Source of the DNA: Piezodorus guildinii
Taxonomy: Eukaryota > Arthropoda > Insecta > Hemiptera > Pentatomidae
Reading direction: 5' to 3'
Length of the DNA: 64,000 nucleotides
Assembly (NCBI GenBank): GCA_023052935.1
Contig: CM041292.1
Coordinates: forward strand, 26,122,954-26,186,953
Of this stretch, positions 55,440-64,000 are shown piece by piece (the first letter of the stretch is position 1; the number at the start of each line of letters is the position of its first letter). The position numbers and the translations under genes were made by a program. The notes below the pieces were generated by a model. The model was given only the letters and a program-made list of their open reading frames with translations, had not been told where the DNA came from and searched no databases.

Positions 55440-56420
55440 ATAATAGAGCGGAGCTGTAGGAAGCTACAAAGGAAAGGAACTAGGAAGGCTGATTGCCGAG
55501 AGCCCATTACAGGGTGAAGGCGGAGGTGACAATTACCAAGAGAAAGAAGCGGATGGCCCTCGACCTGAGTGGTCGTACTCTAACAATAGCAAGTCCTGTC
55601 TCTAACGAGTCCTCCATATCTTTCTTCACCTCTCTGTCTTTGTATTTCATTTTAGAAATTTCGCTTCTTATATTCAAGGATCATTGTTTTGGCAAGTTTA
55701 GGAATAAAATTTTAGCATCTACTCCTATCTTTTGTCTCAGATATCACTTGATAGCTGTCCAGGGTCTTTATATTTTCATAATATAACAATTTATAAAGAT
55801 ATGACTCCTCATCGTGGTATCGAAACCTCACACAGCGCCTCGTGAAAAGTTTGGCTTCGGCCCAGAGAATGGATCTCCTTCGTGTCACCAGGCCATTCAG
55901 GTCGACATCCGATGAAGCAGTGCAGGTGGTAGCGGGAATGGTACCTCTTTACCTCTACCTGCGATTAGACCAAATCCATACAATAAAAGGAATACGTATC
56001 ACTACTACCAGAAATTCTAGGAGTGAGAATCGTGGATGAACTCACGAAATGAAAAACGAACATCCGGGAGGACACTGTTGAGGAATTGAGCCAGCAGTTG
56101 ATTTATACACTTCTCCGCTGCGAAATCCCGTCTAGAAGCCAAATTGTTCCTCCTGGGCTACTGAATATCGCAATTTCTCCCAAGGCATGGTGCATTTTTG
56201 AGCTAAACGTCAAAGTTTTGGTCAGGATATCGATCCTCAATGCCAGACTTGCGGAGTGCCGCAGACTGCTGAACATGTGGTCACGACCCGCACTGTATTC
56301 GAGGCCCTTCTAGCTAAGTTAATGAAAGCCATAAGAATGTTCGTCATCACAGAGGAGGAAATTCCTCAATTAGTGAGTGAAACACACTTCTCGTCGTTGA
56401 AAGATTTTATCTCTGACTGA
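55440..56420 (+). pseudogene. R1-like LINE ORF2 remnants
   Basis: 55842-56313 contains SDEAVQVVAGMVPLYLYLRL, then CQTCGVPQTAEHVV (a C-x2-C...H motif) and LLAKLMKAI ... EEIPQLVSETHFSSLKDFI. A 'T-S-x-E-A-x-x-V-x-A-G-x-x-P' block followed by a C-terminal CCHC-like finger is the pattern of R1-clade proteins. The upstream piece (55440-55600) looks like a basic linker with KRKKRM and is less certain. The frame is disrupted by several indels. Not at a recognised rDNA site. Confidence 0.55.
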
Positions 56421-56620
56421 AAGACCTTTAGATCCTACCCGCTTCAACCCCGGTGTTCAAAGAAGGCCAGTACAAAGAAGACAATTAAAGTAATAGAAGA
56501 GGTCAGCCTTAGGTATCAGTAGGTATCAGTTATGTAAAGCACTGATGCCAAATCCTGTTTAGCCGTATACTCCTTGAAGGAATATAAATAAATAAATATT
56601 TTATTTATTTATTAAATTTA

Positions 56621-57539
56621 TTGGGTTGTTTCACATTAAATGTCCGTTTTTATAGTTTCTGAAATACATAAAAGATTTTACAGGTCTCTGTTGTTTTCTT
56701 CCGAATGTTTACATATTTAAAGTGAACAGTTACTAATCCTCTACCTTTGTATTATAAACATTAGCTTCCCAATCAGTTGCCCACTTTTTAGTATACCTCC
56801 AAATATGAACATGGAAACACGCGATTTTCGAGTAATATTTTTGTACGAGTTTAAACTCGGCCATTCAGCAGCTGAGGCCGCTAGAAATATTTGCAAGGCG
56901 TTTGGGGAAGGGAGTGTTAATGAATGGACCATTCGTCGTTGGTTTGATAAGTTTTAAACTGGGGATACAACTTGGAAAACTTGCCCAGAGGAAGACCTCC
57001 GTCCGTAATAGACAACGATGTCCTCAAACATACAGTAGAAGAAAACCCCTACCAAACAGTTAAAGGACTCTCAGCACAACTAAATGCAAGTGCATCTACC
57101 GTTTCCAGACATTTAAAGTGTATTGGGAAAGTAAAAAAGCTCGATACATGGGTACCTCATGATCTCACTGAGCGGCAGCAAGACCCTATGTTTCAAAACA
57201 TACCGTGCAAATATTGAAAGAACTGGGCTTTGAAGTTCTTCCGCACCCACCATATTCTCCCGACTTGTCTCCAAAAGATTACCACCTGTTCAGGAATTTA
57301 GACAACTTCGTCAAAGGAAAACTTTTTGAAAATGATGATCAAGTGAAAAGTGCGTTTTTAGGTTTTGTTTCACTTCAAAGCTCAGAGTTTTTCAGTTCGG
57401 GAATAAAAAAAGTTGGTGTCACGTTGGGAAATATGTGTAGAAAAAGAAGGTGAATACTTCGAATAAAATTATCTTGTTTTCATATCGTATTTTTAATAAA
57501 AATCCTTTACCTTGAAAACGGACATTTCATGTGATACAA
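56621..57539 (+). mobile_element. Second mariner, internally deleted
   Basis: 919 bp with imperfect inverted ends (TTGGGTTGTTTCACATTAAA against TTGTATCACATGAAATGTCC), sharing AAATGTCCGTTTT. TA on both sides (56619-56620, 57540-57541). A different subfamily from the 32.9 kb element. Confidence 0.85.
56805..57453 (+). pseudogene. mariner transposase, broken
   Basis: MNMETRDFRVIFLYEFKLG and NEWTIRRWFDKF, then a stop at 56955 and a frame change. RGRPPSVIDNDVLKHTVEEN, VSRHLKCIGKVKKLDTWVPH and DLTERQQ follow in another frame. After ERQQ (about 57183) the middle is gone, including the first two catalytic aspartates, and the frame resumes at LKELGFEVLPHPPYSPDLSP with KDYHLFRNLDN (third aspartate). 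The C-terminus also carries a disrupted end after SSGIKKVG. Inactive. Confidence 0.88.
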
Positions 57540-57559
57540 TAGAAGTATATATATAAATA

Positions 57560-57708
57560 CTAGAAGAAATTAGTCTGGGTGGCGGTCGATGAATAAAACA
57601 ATTACGTAGTGCTACCATTTATTTATTATGGGTACAGTTATTTATTTATCAATAAAAGGTTCAAACTTGTTTCATTCATCAACCGCCACCCGGACTAATT
57701 CCTTCTAG
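57560..57708. mobile_element. 149-bp MITE with TA duplication
   Basis: CTAGAAGAAATTAGTCTGGG (continuing TGGCGGTCGATGAA) on the left and its near-complement on the right, about 34 bases with 3 differences. TA flanks at 57558-57559 and 57709-57710. Fits a Tc1/mariner-type MITE, but the driving transposase is unknown. Confidence 0.75.
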
Positions 57709-57765
57709 TAATTCTGAACGATCAACTAATTATACCTAATAAATATAAATATAAATTAATTTTAA

Positions 57766-57770
<5 letters not shown>

Positions 57771-57808
<38 letters not shown>

Positions 57809-59447
57809 CGAGGCGACAACCACCAGGGTCATGTTCGCCTTTACACCGTTAGACACAGGTTACATGATTATAGGAGTAGAGTGAGAGTATAGTTTAGATC
57901 TGAGAGTAAAGATGGTTTGACTTTAGGAAGCGAAAGATGTTAGTTATATGAGGAGAGGAATCAGAGAGAAGAAGCGACAGATCGGTGGGGAGGTTGAAAA
58001 GAATACGTGAAGCGGTATATTGTCGGCATTCTGTGAGGATGTGGAGTATTGAGAGAGGAACCTGACATGATCGACAGAGAGGCGGATGTCCACGGGCCAT
58101 GAGATAACCGTGGGTCAACCTAGAGTGTCCTATACGAAGTCGCGCGAGCACAACCTCTTCGCGTCGAGACGGCCGGCAGGAGGACCCCCAAGGGCCAACG
58201 CGGGGCCGAATAAGGCGAAGCTTATTGTTCCCGAGGACCGCCCACTCCCGCTGCCAGCAACCCAATATGCTAGATCTAATTGAAGTGACAAGGTCAGGCA
58301 GGCTCACACCTTGAAGTTCAAGACCCTCGGAAACCGCATGACGTGCCGCTAAATCAGCCCGATCGTTCCCCAAGATCCCACAATGTCCTGGAACCCAGAA
58401 GAAAACAATGTTGACCCGGGAGGAAAAGGATGCAAGTGTGGTATGAATTCTTTGGATGAGGTAGTCAGAGGAATATATGTTACGGATAGAGGAGAGAGTG
58501 GAGAGGGAATCGGTGCATATGATTACTTGAGAGGAAGATTGCTGGCGAAGAAGGAGGGACTGGAGGATGGCAGTTACTTCGGCGGTATAGCTACTCGATA
58601 AAGAAGGGAGGGCAAACATGTTAACTTGGGCCTCACTCACAACTGCAGCTCCAGCGCCTAGTTCTCCCCGAGAACCGTCTGTGTAATAAACATTAGCATT
58701 ATGGTACCTTTGGATAAGCTCTAAAAATTCTTGCTGGTATACTTTTGGTGGAGTCGTGAGTTTTGGAAGTCGTGTGAGAGACAGTTGACAATGGATAGAA
58801 GGGACGGACCAGGGAGGTATAGGGGACGGCCCGATGGGGTATAGCTGCTCCAAACTCTGGCGGAAAGGCAGAATCGCGTCGTGGACCCGAGAGGGAAGAG
58901 TAGGCATCAGCGGCCGTTCCCGCAAAGAAAGAAGAAATTGAGGTTTTAGTGGGTGATGAGGGTTGGCGAGAACTTTAAGGAAGTATTTAACCTCCATTTG
59001 TTGTCGGCGATAATGGGATGGCAACTCCCCGGCTTCGCCGAAGAGACTGATAATGGGGCTAGAACGAAACGCGCCGATGGCTGTCCTCAGCCCCGTAGTA
59101 ACGATCACTCTAAGCGCATTTAGACGAGTCGGATCGGCAGATCCGTATGCACATGCTCCGTATTCGACCCTATTCCGTAGAACCACTCTAAATAATCTTA
59201 GCATAGCCATACGGTCTCCCCCCCAAGCCGTGTTTGTGACCATCCGAAGTAAGTTGAGTGCTCGTATACAAGAGGCTTTGACCTCACGGATGTGCGGGCC
59301 CCAGGATAGGCGACTGTCAAACGTAACCCCCAGGTACTTGACCTTTTCTACTACATTTATCCTTTGCCCGTCTATTAAAAGAGATAAAGGTTGAGAGATG
59401 TTTGCTGCCCGTTTTGCGAAGATGATTGCTGTAGATTTGGCTGAGGA
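57771..59447 (-). mobile_element. I-like LINE, 5'-truncated
   Basis: Minus-strand element: end of RT, RNase H, 3'UTR (57809-57893) and poly-A (T-run 57768-57808). AATTTTAATCTTT lies at both edges (57758-57770, 59448-59460), a 13-base target duplication. It lies next to a J3 fragment. Confidence 0.8.
57894..59447 (-). CDS. I-like ORF2 C-terminal half with RNase H
   Basis: Open from the 5' truncation to the stop at 57894 (about 517 residues of element; the first 20-odd residues of the longer open frame come from flanking DNA). RT end: AKSTAIIFAKR and VKYLGVTFDSRLSWGPHI. RNase H: YTDGS, AEVTAIL, CTDSLSTLSS and WVPGHCGILGNDRAD, giving D, E, D, D at residues 282, 315, 338 and 390 of the open frame from 59522. 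The C-terminus has CRSCQVPLSILHILTEC. RNase H after RT is typical of the I superfamily and separates it from J1/J2. No RT palm, so it cannot replicate alone. A decayed cousin lies at 12531-12730. Confidence 0.85.
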   Translation of the reverse strand, partial: SSAKSTAIIFAKRAANISQPLSLLIDGQRINVVEKVKYLGVTFDSRLSWGPHIREVKASCIRALNLLRMVTNTAWGGDRMAMLRLFRVVLRNRVEYGACAYGSADPTRLNALRVIVTTGLRTAIGAFRSSPIISLFGEAGELPSHYRRQQMEVKYFLKVLANPHHPLKPQFLLSLRERPLMPTLPSRVHDAILPFRQSLEQLYPIGPSPIPPWSVPSIHCQLSLTRLPKLTTPPKVYQQEFLELIQRYHNANVYYTDGSRGELGAGAAVVSEAQVNMFALPSLSSSYTAEVTAILQSLLLRQQSSSQVIICTDSLSTLSSIRNIYSSDYLIQRIHTTLASFSSRVNIVFFWVPGHCGILGNDRADLAARHAVSEGLELQGVSLPDLVTSIRSSILGCWQREWAVLGNNKLRLIRPRVGPWGSSCRPSRREEVVLARLRIGHSRLTHGYLMARGHPPLCRSCQVPLSILHILTECRQYTASRILFNLPTDLSLLLSDSSPHITNIFRFLKSNHLYSQI

Positions 59448-59477
59448 AATTTTAATCTTTAATTTTTTATTCATTTG

Positions 59478-59750
59478 GCCCGTACCAGGTATCACACCTT
59501 CCATGAAATATTCCACTCCCACTCTAATCCATTAGTTTCAATCCTTGCTTCCTCTTCCATTCCTGATAATCCTCCGAGGCGTCTGAAAAGAAGATGGCCT
59601 CGAGACCTTCTTGTTTAGGCCCACTACCAAAGAGTGCTGCCAATGGGCAGTTTCTTTTCATGTTCATTTCATGTGTTATAACATTACAGCATATTTACTT
59701 GATGTATTTTTTGTACAGTTGTAAATTTCAATAAAAAAAATATATTTAAA
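59478..59750 (+). pseudogene. J3 jockey-type LINE 3' end
   Basis: Reads TRYHTFHEIFHSHSNPLVS, ILASSSIPDNPPRR and LKRRWPRDLLV then stop (59617), parallel to J1 FSKFHQNLSHHPNPLAQ and RRLKRQWPRDLL. Hairpin CTGCC-AATG-GGCAG at 59637-59650; tail ACAGTTGTAAATTTCAATAA and A-run. Confidence 0.75.
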
Positions 59751-59756
59751 AAAAAA

Positions 59757-60260
59757 TATTCAAACGATTAAACTCGTTGAATCGATGTAAAATTAATTGG
59801 GTTTTATACTATGGAGGTTTCATTCTGCTTAAAATAGTCTTTAAATGCTGATATTTTAAATTTTTTTTATCTAAAGTACCTTTGATTTTGTCGATTCCAA
59901 AGAAAATAACCATATCATCTTGAGAGTATTGATAAAAAATGGGTTAATGTATAACTAGAATGAATTAGATGTATAACTAAAGGAGAAAATATGTAATATT
60001 GAACAGTAAAGCAGATGAATAAGATACCGCTAAGAGCCAGAGGTTTTAGGAAAAAATATCATCTTATACAAAAAGTTATAAGAAGTAATCTTAATTTAAG
60101 ACAAACTAATAAAGTTCATTAATAGTTTTAGATAATGATATAATAGATTATTTAATGAAACACAGTTTTCTATCGAAACTTCAATTAAATACTCTCAAAT
60201 TGATTTTAATAATATAGATAAGCGAAAATCGTGTGTTGAGCACATCCAGCTTTATATTTT
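59757..60260 (+). mobile_element. H-family element lacking its 5' third
   Basis: Starts in the body (CAAACGATTAAACTCGTTGA) and ends AGATAAGCGAAAATCGTGTG and ACATCCAGCTTT. Directly follows the J3 tail. Confidence 0.65.
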
Positions 60261-61064
60261 TTGTTATTTAATAATTAATAATTATTTTTAAATATTTCCC
60301 TTCGTTTTAAATATTTGCTTATCGTGTTTTTCCTAGACACGAAATATTTATAATATTTGTGATATTCGAGTATTTTTAGTTTTTAATAATGTCGAAATTT
60401 CTCTCTATACCCTACAGAATAGGTTAACCTTTGCGTAAGATTTGAAATTCACACAAGCTCCGGTGGGCAAATGAATTGATTTTCAGCAGCTACCAACTTT
60501 CGAAAACATAGCCACTGAATTATTCAACAGCTGTAAAAGTTTGAAGGGAACATTTGAACCCCTTTGAATTAATAATCCCTGGAAAAAAACTTTTCATCAT
60601 GCCTGGAATCGATCCCGCTGGAAGGAATGAAGAAAGTCACACACGGGTTACCATTGTGCAGGCTCGGTTCTCTCTGAGGTCAAACGTATATTGTGCGCCA
60701 GGCTGAGGGTATAAATTCCAATCTGGCTAGAATATGTTGCCAACTTGTGAGTGTACCAACATTGTCCAGCTAAACAGATTTTCTAGCTAAAAGCTCACAA
60801 GAGAAAAGATTAATTAAGTTCAAGTTACGTCGCAGTAAAGACATTTCTAAATAAATTATATTTATACAGATATATTACAATTTAAGTCAATATGGACTAT
60901 AATAATAATGCTCTAAGATCATTTTTATAAAATGCTATCTGACTCGGCAAACACTTTTCTAAAATTATTTCTATTTTGGTTGTCTAATAAAATATAATGA
61001 ATGTATTGTAAGTATGTGGGAATGGAATCTATAACAGAAAGAGAAATGGAATGATGTAGACGAT
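60261..61064. other. No gene; possible tRNA-like SINE head at 60590-60690
   Basis: On the minus strand CACAATGGTAACCCGTGTG and GGGATCGATTCCAGG are spaced like A and B boxes, but only one copy was seen. Otherwise AT-rich DNA. Confidence 0.3.
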
Positions 61065-61435
61065 GAGTACCGACTTCTAATTAGTATTGATAAAAAACTG
61101 CTTAAAATCAAAATTAAATGAATTTGATAACCAACTAAAGGAAAAAACAAAATTTTTCCAAACATGAGTAATATAGTGTATTATATTCCATTGAAAATCT
61201 TAAGATTTAAAAAAAAATCTATAATCTTACGTCTTAAGTTACATGAGGTAATGGAAAATTTTTGGTCATTTTTGTAGATAAAAATTTGTATCGTTTGATT
61301 AATTAATCTAAAAAATATATTGCCATCTTAACTCAATGTATTTTACTTTTTTCAACTATAACTTAATTTAAAAGTCGTTAATTTGATCATAACAACGGAG
61401 GTAAGCGGAAGTCGTGTGTTGAGCGCACAATATTA
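61065..61435 (+). mobile_element. H-family 3' half
   Basis: AGTATTGATAAAAAACTGC, AATTTGATAACCAACTAAAG, then ACGGAGGTAAGCGGAAGTCG and TGTGTTGAGCGCAC. The 5' half is missing. Confidence 0.65.
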
Positions 61436-61532
61436 AAATACGACTGACGTTTGAGTCATTACTATATTGTTCATAAAAAAATACTTAACAAGGCGAAGGA
61501 GGGTGAACAAATTGGAGGTTATGTGTTTTGTT

Positions 61533-61908
61533 TTTCCGCCCTAGCTTGGCCTCCACTGGCTTACACCTTGAATCTCTTGAATTCGGCTTCTTGTGGAGGG
61601 AGTAGCCGAGTCTAGGGTGCCTTTAGCAGATTGTATATATTGTATATAGTTAAGTTTGCTTGTATGATTTTTATTTATTTCCCAACTTGTCTACTACAGG
61701 TTGTTGTTTTAATTTGTTTCTTGTTGTTTTTTTGTTTTTATTAATTGTTATTTTTTTTTGTATAGATTTGAATTTATTTATTTCCGATTTTATGTAATTT
61801 GATTATATCATTATTTTCTGTATATATTGTATGAATGTGTTATGCATCGCTATTACTACTGTTCATTATGTAACAAATTGTAATTTTCTCAATAAATAAA
61901 AAAAAATA
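61533..61908 (+). mobile_element. J1-like 3'UTR copy, 5'-truncated
   Basis: GGCCTCCACTGGCT, CTTGTGGAGGGA, TGTATATATTGTATATAGTT and CATTATGTAACAAATTGTAA match the J1 3'UTR in order. TATGTGTTTTG (61519) and TATGTGTATTT (61909) look like a duplicated target with one or two differences. Confidence 0.7.
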
Positions 61909-62164
61909 TATGTGTATTTTTTATGCCGAATAATAAAAAAAAACTAGTATTTGTGAAAAAAAAAAAACTGGACAGGAACACCTGAATCACCTAACGGCAT
62001 GAAAGATGATCTATTCTCATTCTTACCCATTATACATAAAAAATTAAAATTGGTCCAGCTGTTCCATATGGGTACGACCACAAACACGAGAGTTTTATAT
62101 ATTTGATTTAAAGAGAGATTTCTTACATATCAAAAATCACATTTAAAATAAATGTATAACAATA

Positions 62165-62385
62165 TACCTATATACAATTTACAATATTTACAAACTGACG
62201 AAGAACCAAGGACGGGGTTCGTTTCCCTCCACATGTAGAGGGAGAATCATATCTCAAGAGATCCCAGCGCCTCTCTCTCAGGGGCGTCAGTGGTGAAAGA
62301 GAGCGGAAGCTAAGTAAGAGCGACATAGTCCCCAACACACCGAACATTGAGGGGAGAATCTGGCCAATATAGGAACTTCAGCATT
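62165..62385 (-). mobile_element. J1-like 3'UTR fragment, diverged
   Basis: The minus strand contains GATTCTCCCCTCAATG, AGGCGCTGGGATCTCTTGAG and ACATGTGGAGGGAAACGAAC, as in the J1 3'UTR at 25470-25620. Lacks the last 200 bases of the UTR. Confidence 0.65.
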
Positions 62386-62415
62386 ATATATTTATATTAA
62401 TATTGGAAAAAAAAA

Positions 62416-62706
62416 GGAGGTCTAGTGGATAGAGCACTAGTCTACTGTTCTCTGGGTCCTTTGAATCTCGGCTGAGGCAGAATATTATTTATTCTGTTAT
62501 TTAAGTCTAGAGGCGACTCTAGGGTATGGAAACCCTCCAGAGGCAGAACCAGCCTCTGCAATGTGGGTACTAAAAAAAAAAACCTAGTAGCTGAGGGTGA
62601 TCACGGCCTAAACATCTCATTACTCGGCAGTTGGCTAAGAAACAGTTCCAATCTCTATATGGGCTGACCCCAAGACCCTTCATGGGTTGTAGAGGTACAG
62701 GGGTTT
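62416..62706 (+). mobile_element. S2 SINE
   Basis: GGAGGTCTAGTGGATAGAGC (A box), CTAGTCTACTGTTCTC, a damaged B box (CCTTTGAATCTCGGC), AGGCAGAATATTATTTATTC, ACCCTCCAGAGGCAGAACC and the end CATGGGTTGTAGAGGTACAG. Full length but diverged. Confidence 0.75.
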
Positions 62707-62814
62707 TTTATTTGAAAGAAAAAGAGGCATAAAAACAGTTTTTAATTATTATATAAAAACTACTGATTTACAACAACTTAAGAAGGTAATCAATTTTGTT
62801 GTCTAAAAACATGT

Positions 62815-63850
62815 TGCTCACAAAAAACGACTAACACTTACCTCCGTTGTTTAAATCAATTTAAAAGCCTATAAAGAAAGAATTAGATTGTTTCTATGAA
62901 AAATCACTCTCCACAACTTTGTATGCATGACAGAATTTTTTCTCATATATTTAGCTTTCCAACGGTATATTATACATTGATATAACTATTCCAATGTTAA
63001 ATATTTATCATATTTGTCAAATTTGTAGATGTCCTTGTTTTTTTATCAATACAAAAAATATGTTTTATTTATTAAAAAAAAATATAATTATAATAATACT
63101 AGCTAAGATGGCTAAAGTTGTTTTGCCATATTAATTAGTTTCTTGGAAATTTATAGTATAGAAAAAAATAACTAACTTATTGTAAGTAAAAAATAACAAA
63201 ACACCACACATTATCATTTAGGGATATAAAAAACAGATAGTAGCCGACTCTCAGACCTATTGAATATGCATATAAAATTTCATAAAAATCGGTAAAGCCG
63301 TTTCCGAGGAGTATGGTAACTAACATTGTGACACGAGAATTTGATATATTAGATAATTGACAACTGTATTATTGTATACAATTAAATTAAAGTATTGATA
63401 GAAAAGACAGGAAAAACATGAAAAAAAAAAGACGTCCTGTTGGCAGCATACGATCTTACAAATGAAATGGTTAATTTTAATTTTAATTTATAGGTGAAAC
63501 CTAAAAAGCTAAAACACTTTAGAATATTGATATTTAAGACCTGTAATACTATCTATATCATAATAAAATCTACATTATACTACTTATATTATAATAAATA
63601 CTATATAATACTAATAAATACTACTAAATTTTACATCGATATAGTTTAATGAAAATTATTTAGTGCTGTTTTTTGTAAAATCGTTAAAAGATGCGAAATG
63701 TTTGTTATAAACTGCCTCTTCTGGTTCCGAGATTTGATTGAAAAAGTTTTGAGGGGTGTACGCTTCTAAAATCTGGTTTACACAGCTTATTGTTTTCGAG
63801 CTAGGCTTACCCACCCCACACACACACACACTGATTTTTTTTCGAAATTA
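62815..63850 (-). mobile_element. H-family element split by unassigned DNA
   Basis: Minus-strand 3' terminus at 62820-62860 (CACTTACCTCCGTTG on plus) with body to 63015. More H body lies at 63490-63850 (TTTTACATCGATATAGTTTA, then CCACACACACACAC). Between lies 63020-63480, which includes TTTCATAAAAATCGGTAAAG at 63276, a motif also at 2058. 63851-64000 shows nothing recognised. Confidence 0.55.
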
Positions 63851-64000
63851 AATTTATCTTTTTGTAAAAACGTAATTTTTTCCTACTGAACAATAATGGT
63901 ATATTAATATCACTATAAATCAATGTCTTTGGTTAATCATAACGTAAATAAAATAGTTTTTTTTTTTCGAACCTGGATAGATAATATATCATTAATTGTA

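Overview
The window reads as AT-rich, gene-poor, transposon-packed DNA from an insect or a close arthropod relative. The evidence is jockey-, I-, R1- and RTE-like LINEs, mariner elements and tRNA-derived SINEs; the species cannot be named from sequence alone. The only likely host coding DNA is an 82-base exon at the left edge, on the minus strand, with a good 3' splice acceptor. Its peptide resembles the first C2 domain of ferlins (tentative). No partner exon was found to its right, so much of the window may be one long intron or the gene's upstream flank.

Layout. 0-14 kb: the exon, copies of a high-copy family called H here (about 0.9 kb, Helentron-like by inference), LINE 3' ends, a TIR transposon with a 5-bp duplication (8.5-9.3 kb) and a palindrome (9.7-10 kb). 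14-21 kb: a decayed jockey fragment split by a SINE, three tRNA-SINE families (S1, S2, S3) and a cluster of H copies between direct repeats. 21-26 kb: a full-length jockey-type LINE (J1) with a 12-bp target duplication, uninterrupted ORF2 and frameshifted ORF1. 27-30 kb: an older LINE hit by a foldback element that was itself hit twice. 32-36 kb: a mariner and a LINE 3' end nested in an H copy. 38-40 kb: remains of an LTR element and a TIR element. 41.2 kb: a chimeric U6-U4 snRNA retropseudogene with 15-bp target duplications. 42-48 kb: SINEs, a palindrome and an RTE-like relic. 48.7-53.3 kb: a second full-length jockey copy (J2), intact ORF1 and broken ORF2. 54-60 kb: RTE-, R1- and I-like remnants, a second internally deleted mariner and a TA-flanked MITE. 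60-64 kb: H copies, J1 3' ends and an S2 SINE.

How the parts relate. The LINEs supply reverse transcriptase. The SINEs, the U6-U4 chimera and the truncated LINE tails all look like products of target-primed reverse transcription. The jockey-type copies of several families share a small hairpin just after ORF2, with changed stem sequence but kept pairing and an ANTG loop; it is a candidate template-recognition element. Both mariners have lost catalytic-core sequence. Everything was read by eye; no alignment or database search was run.
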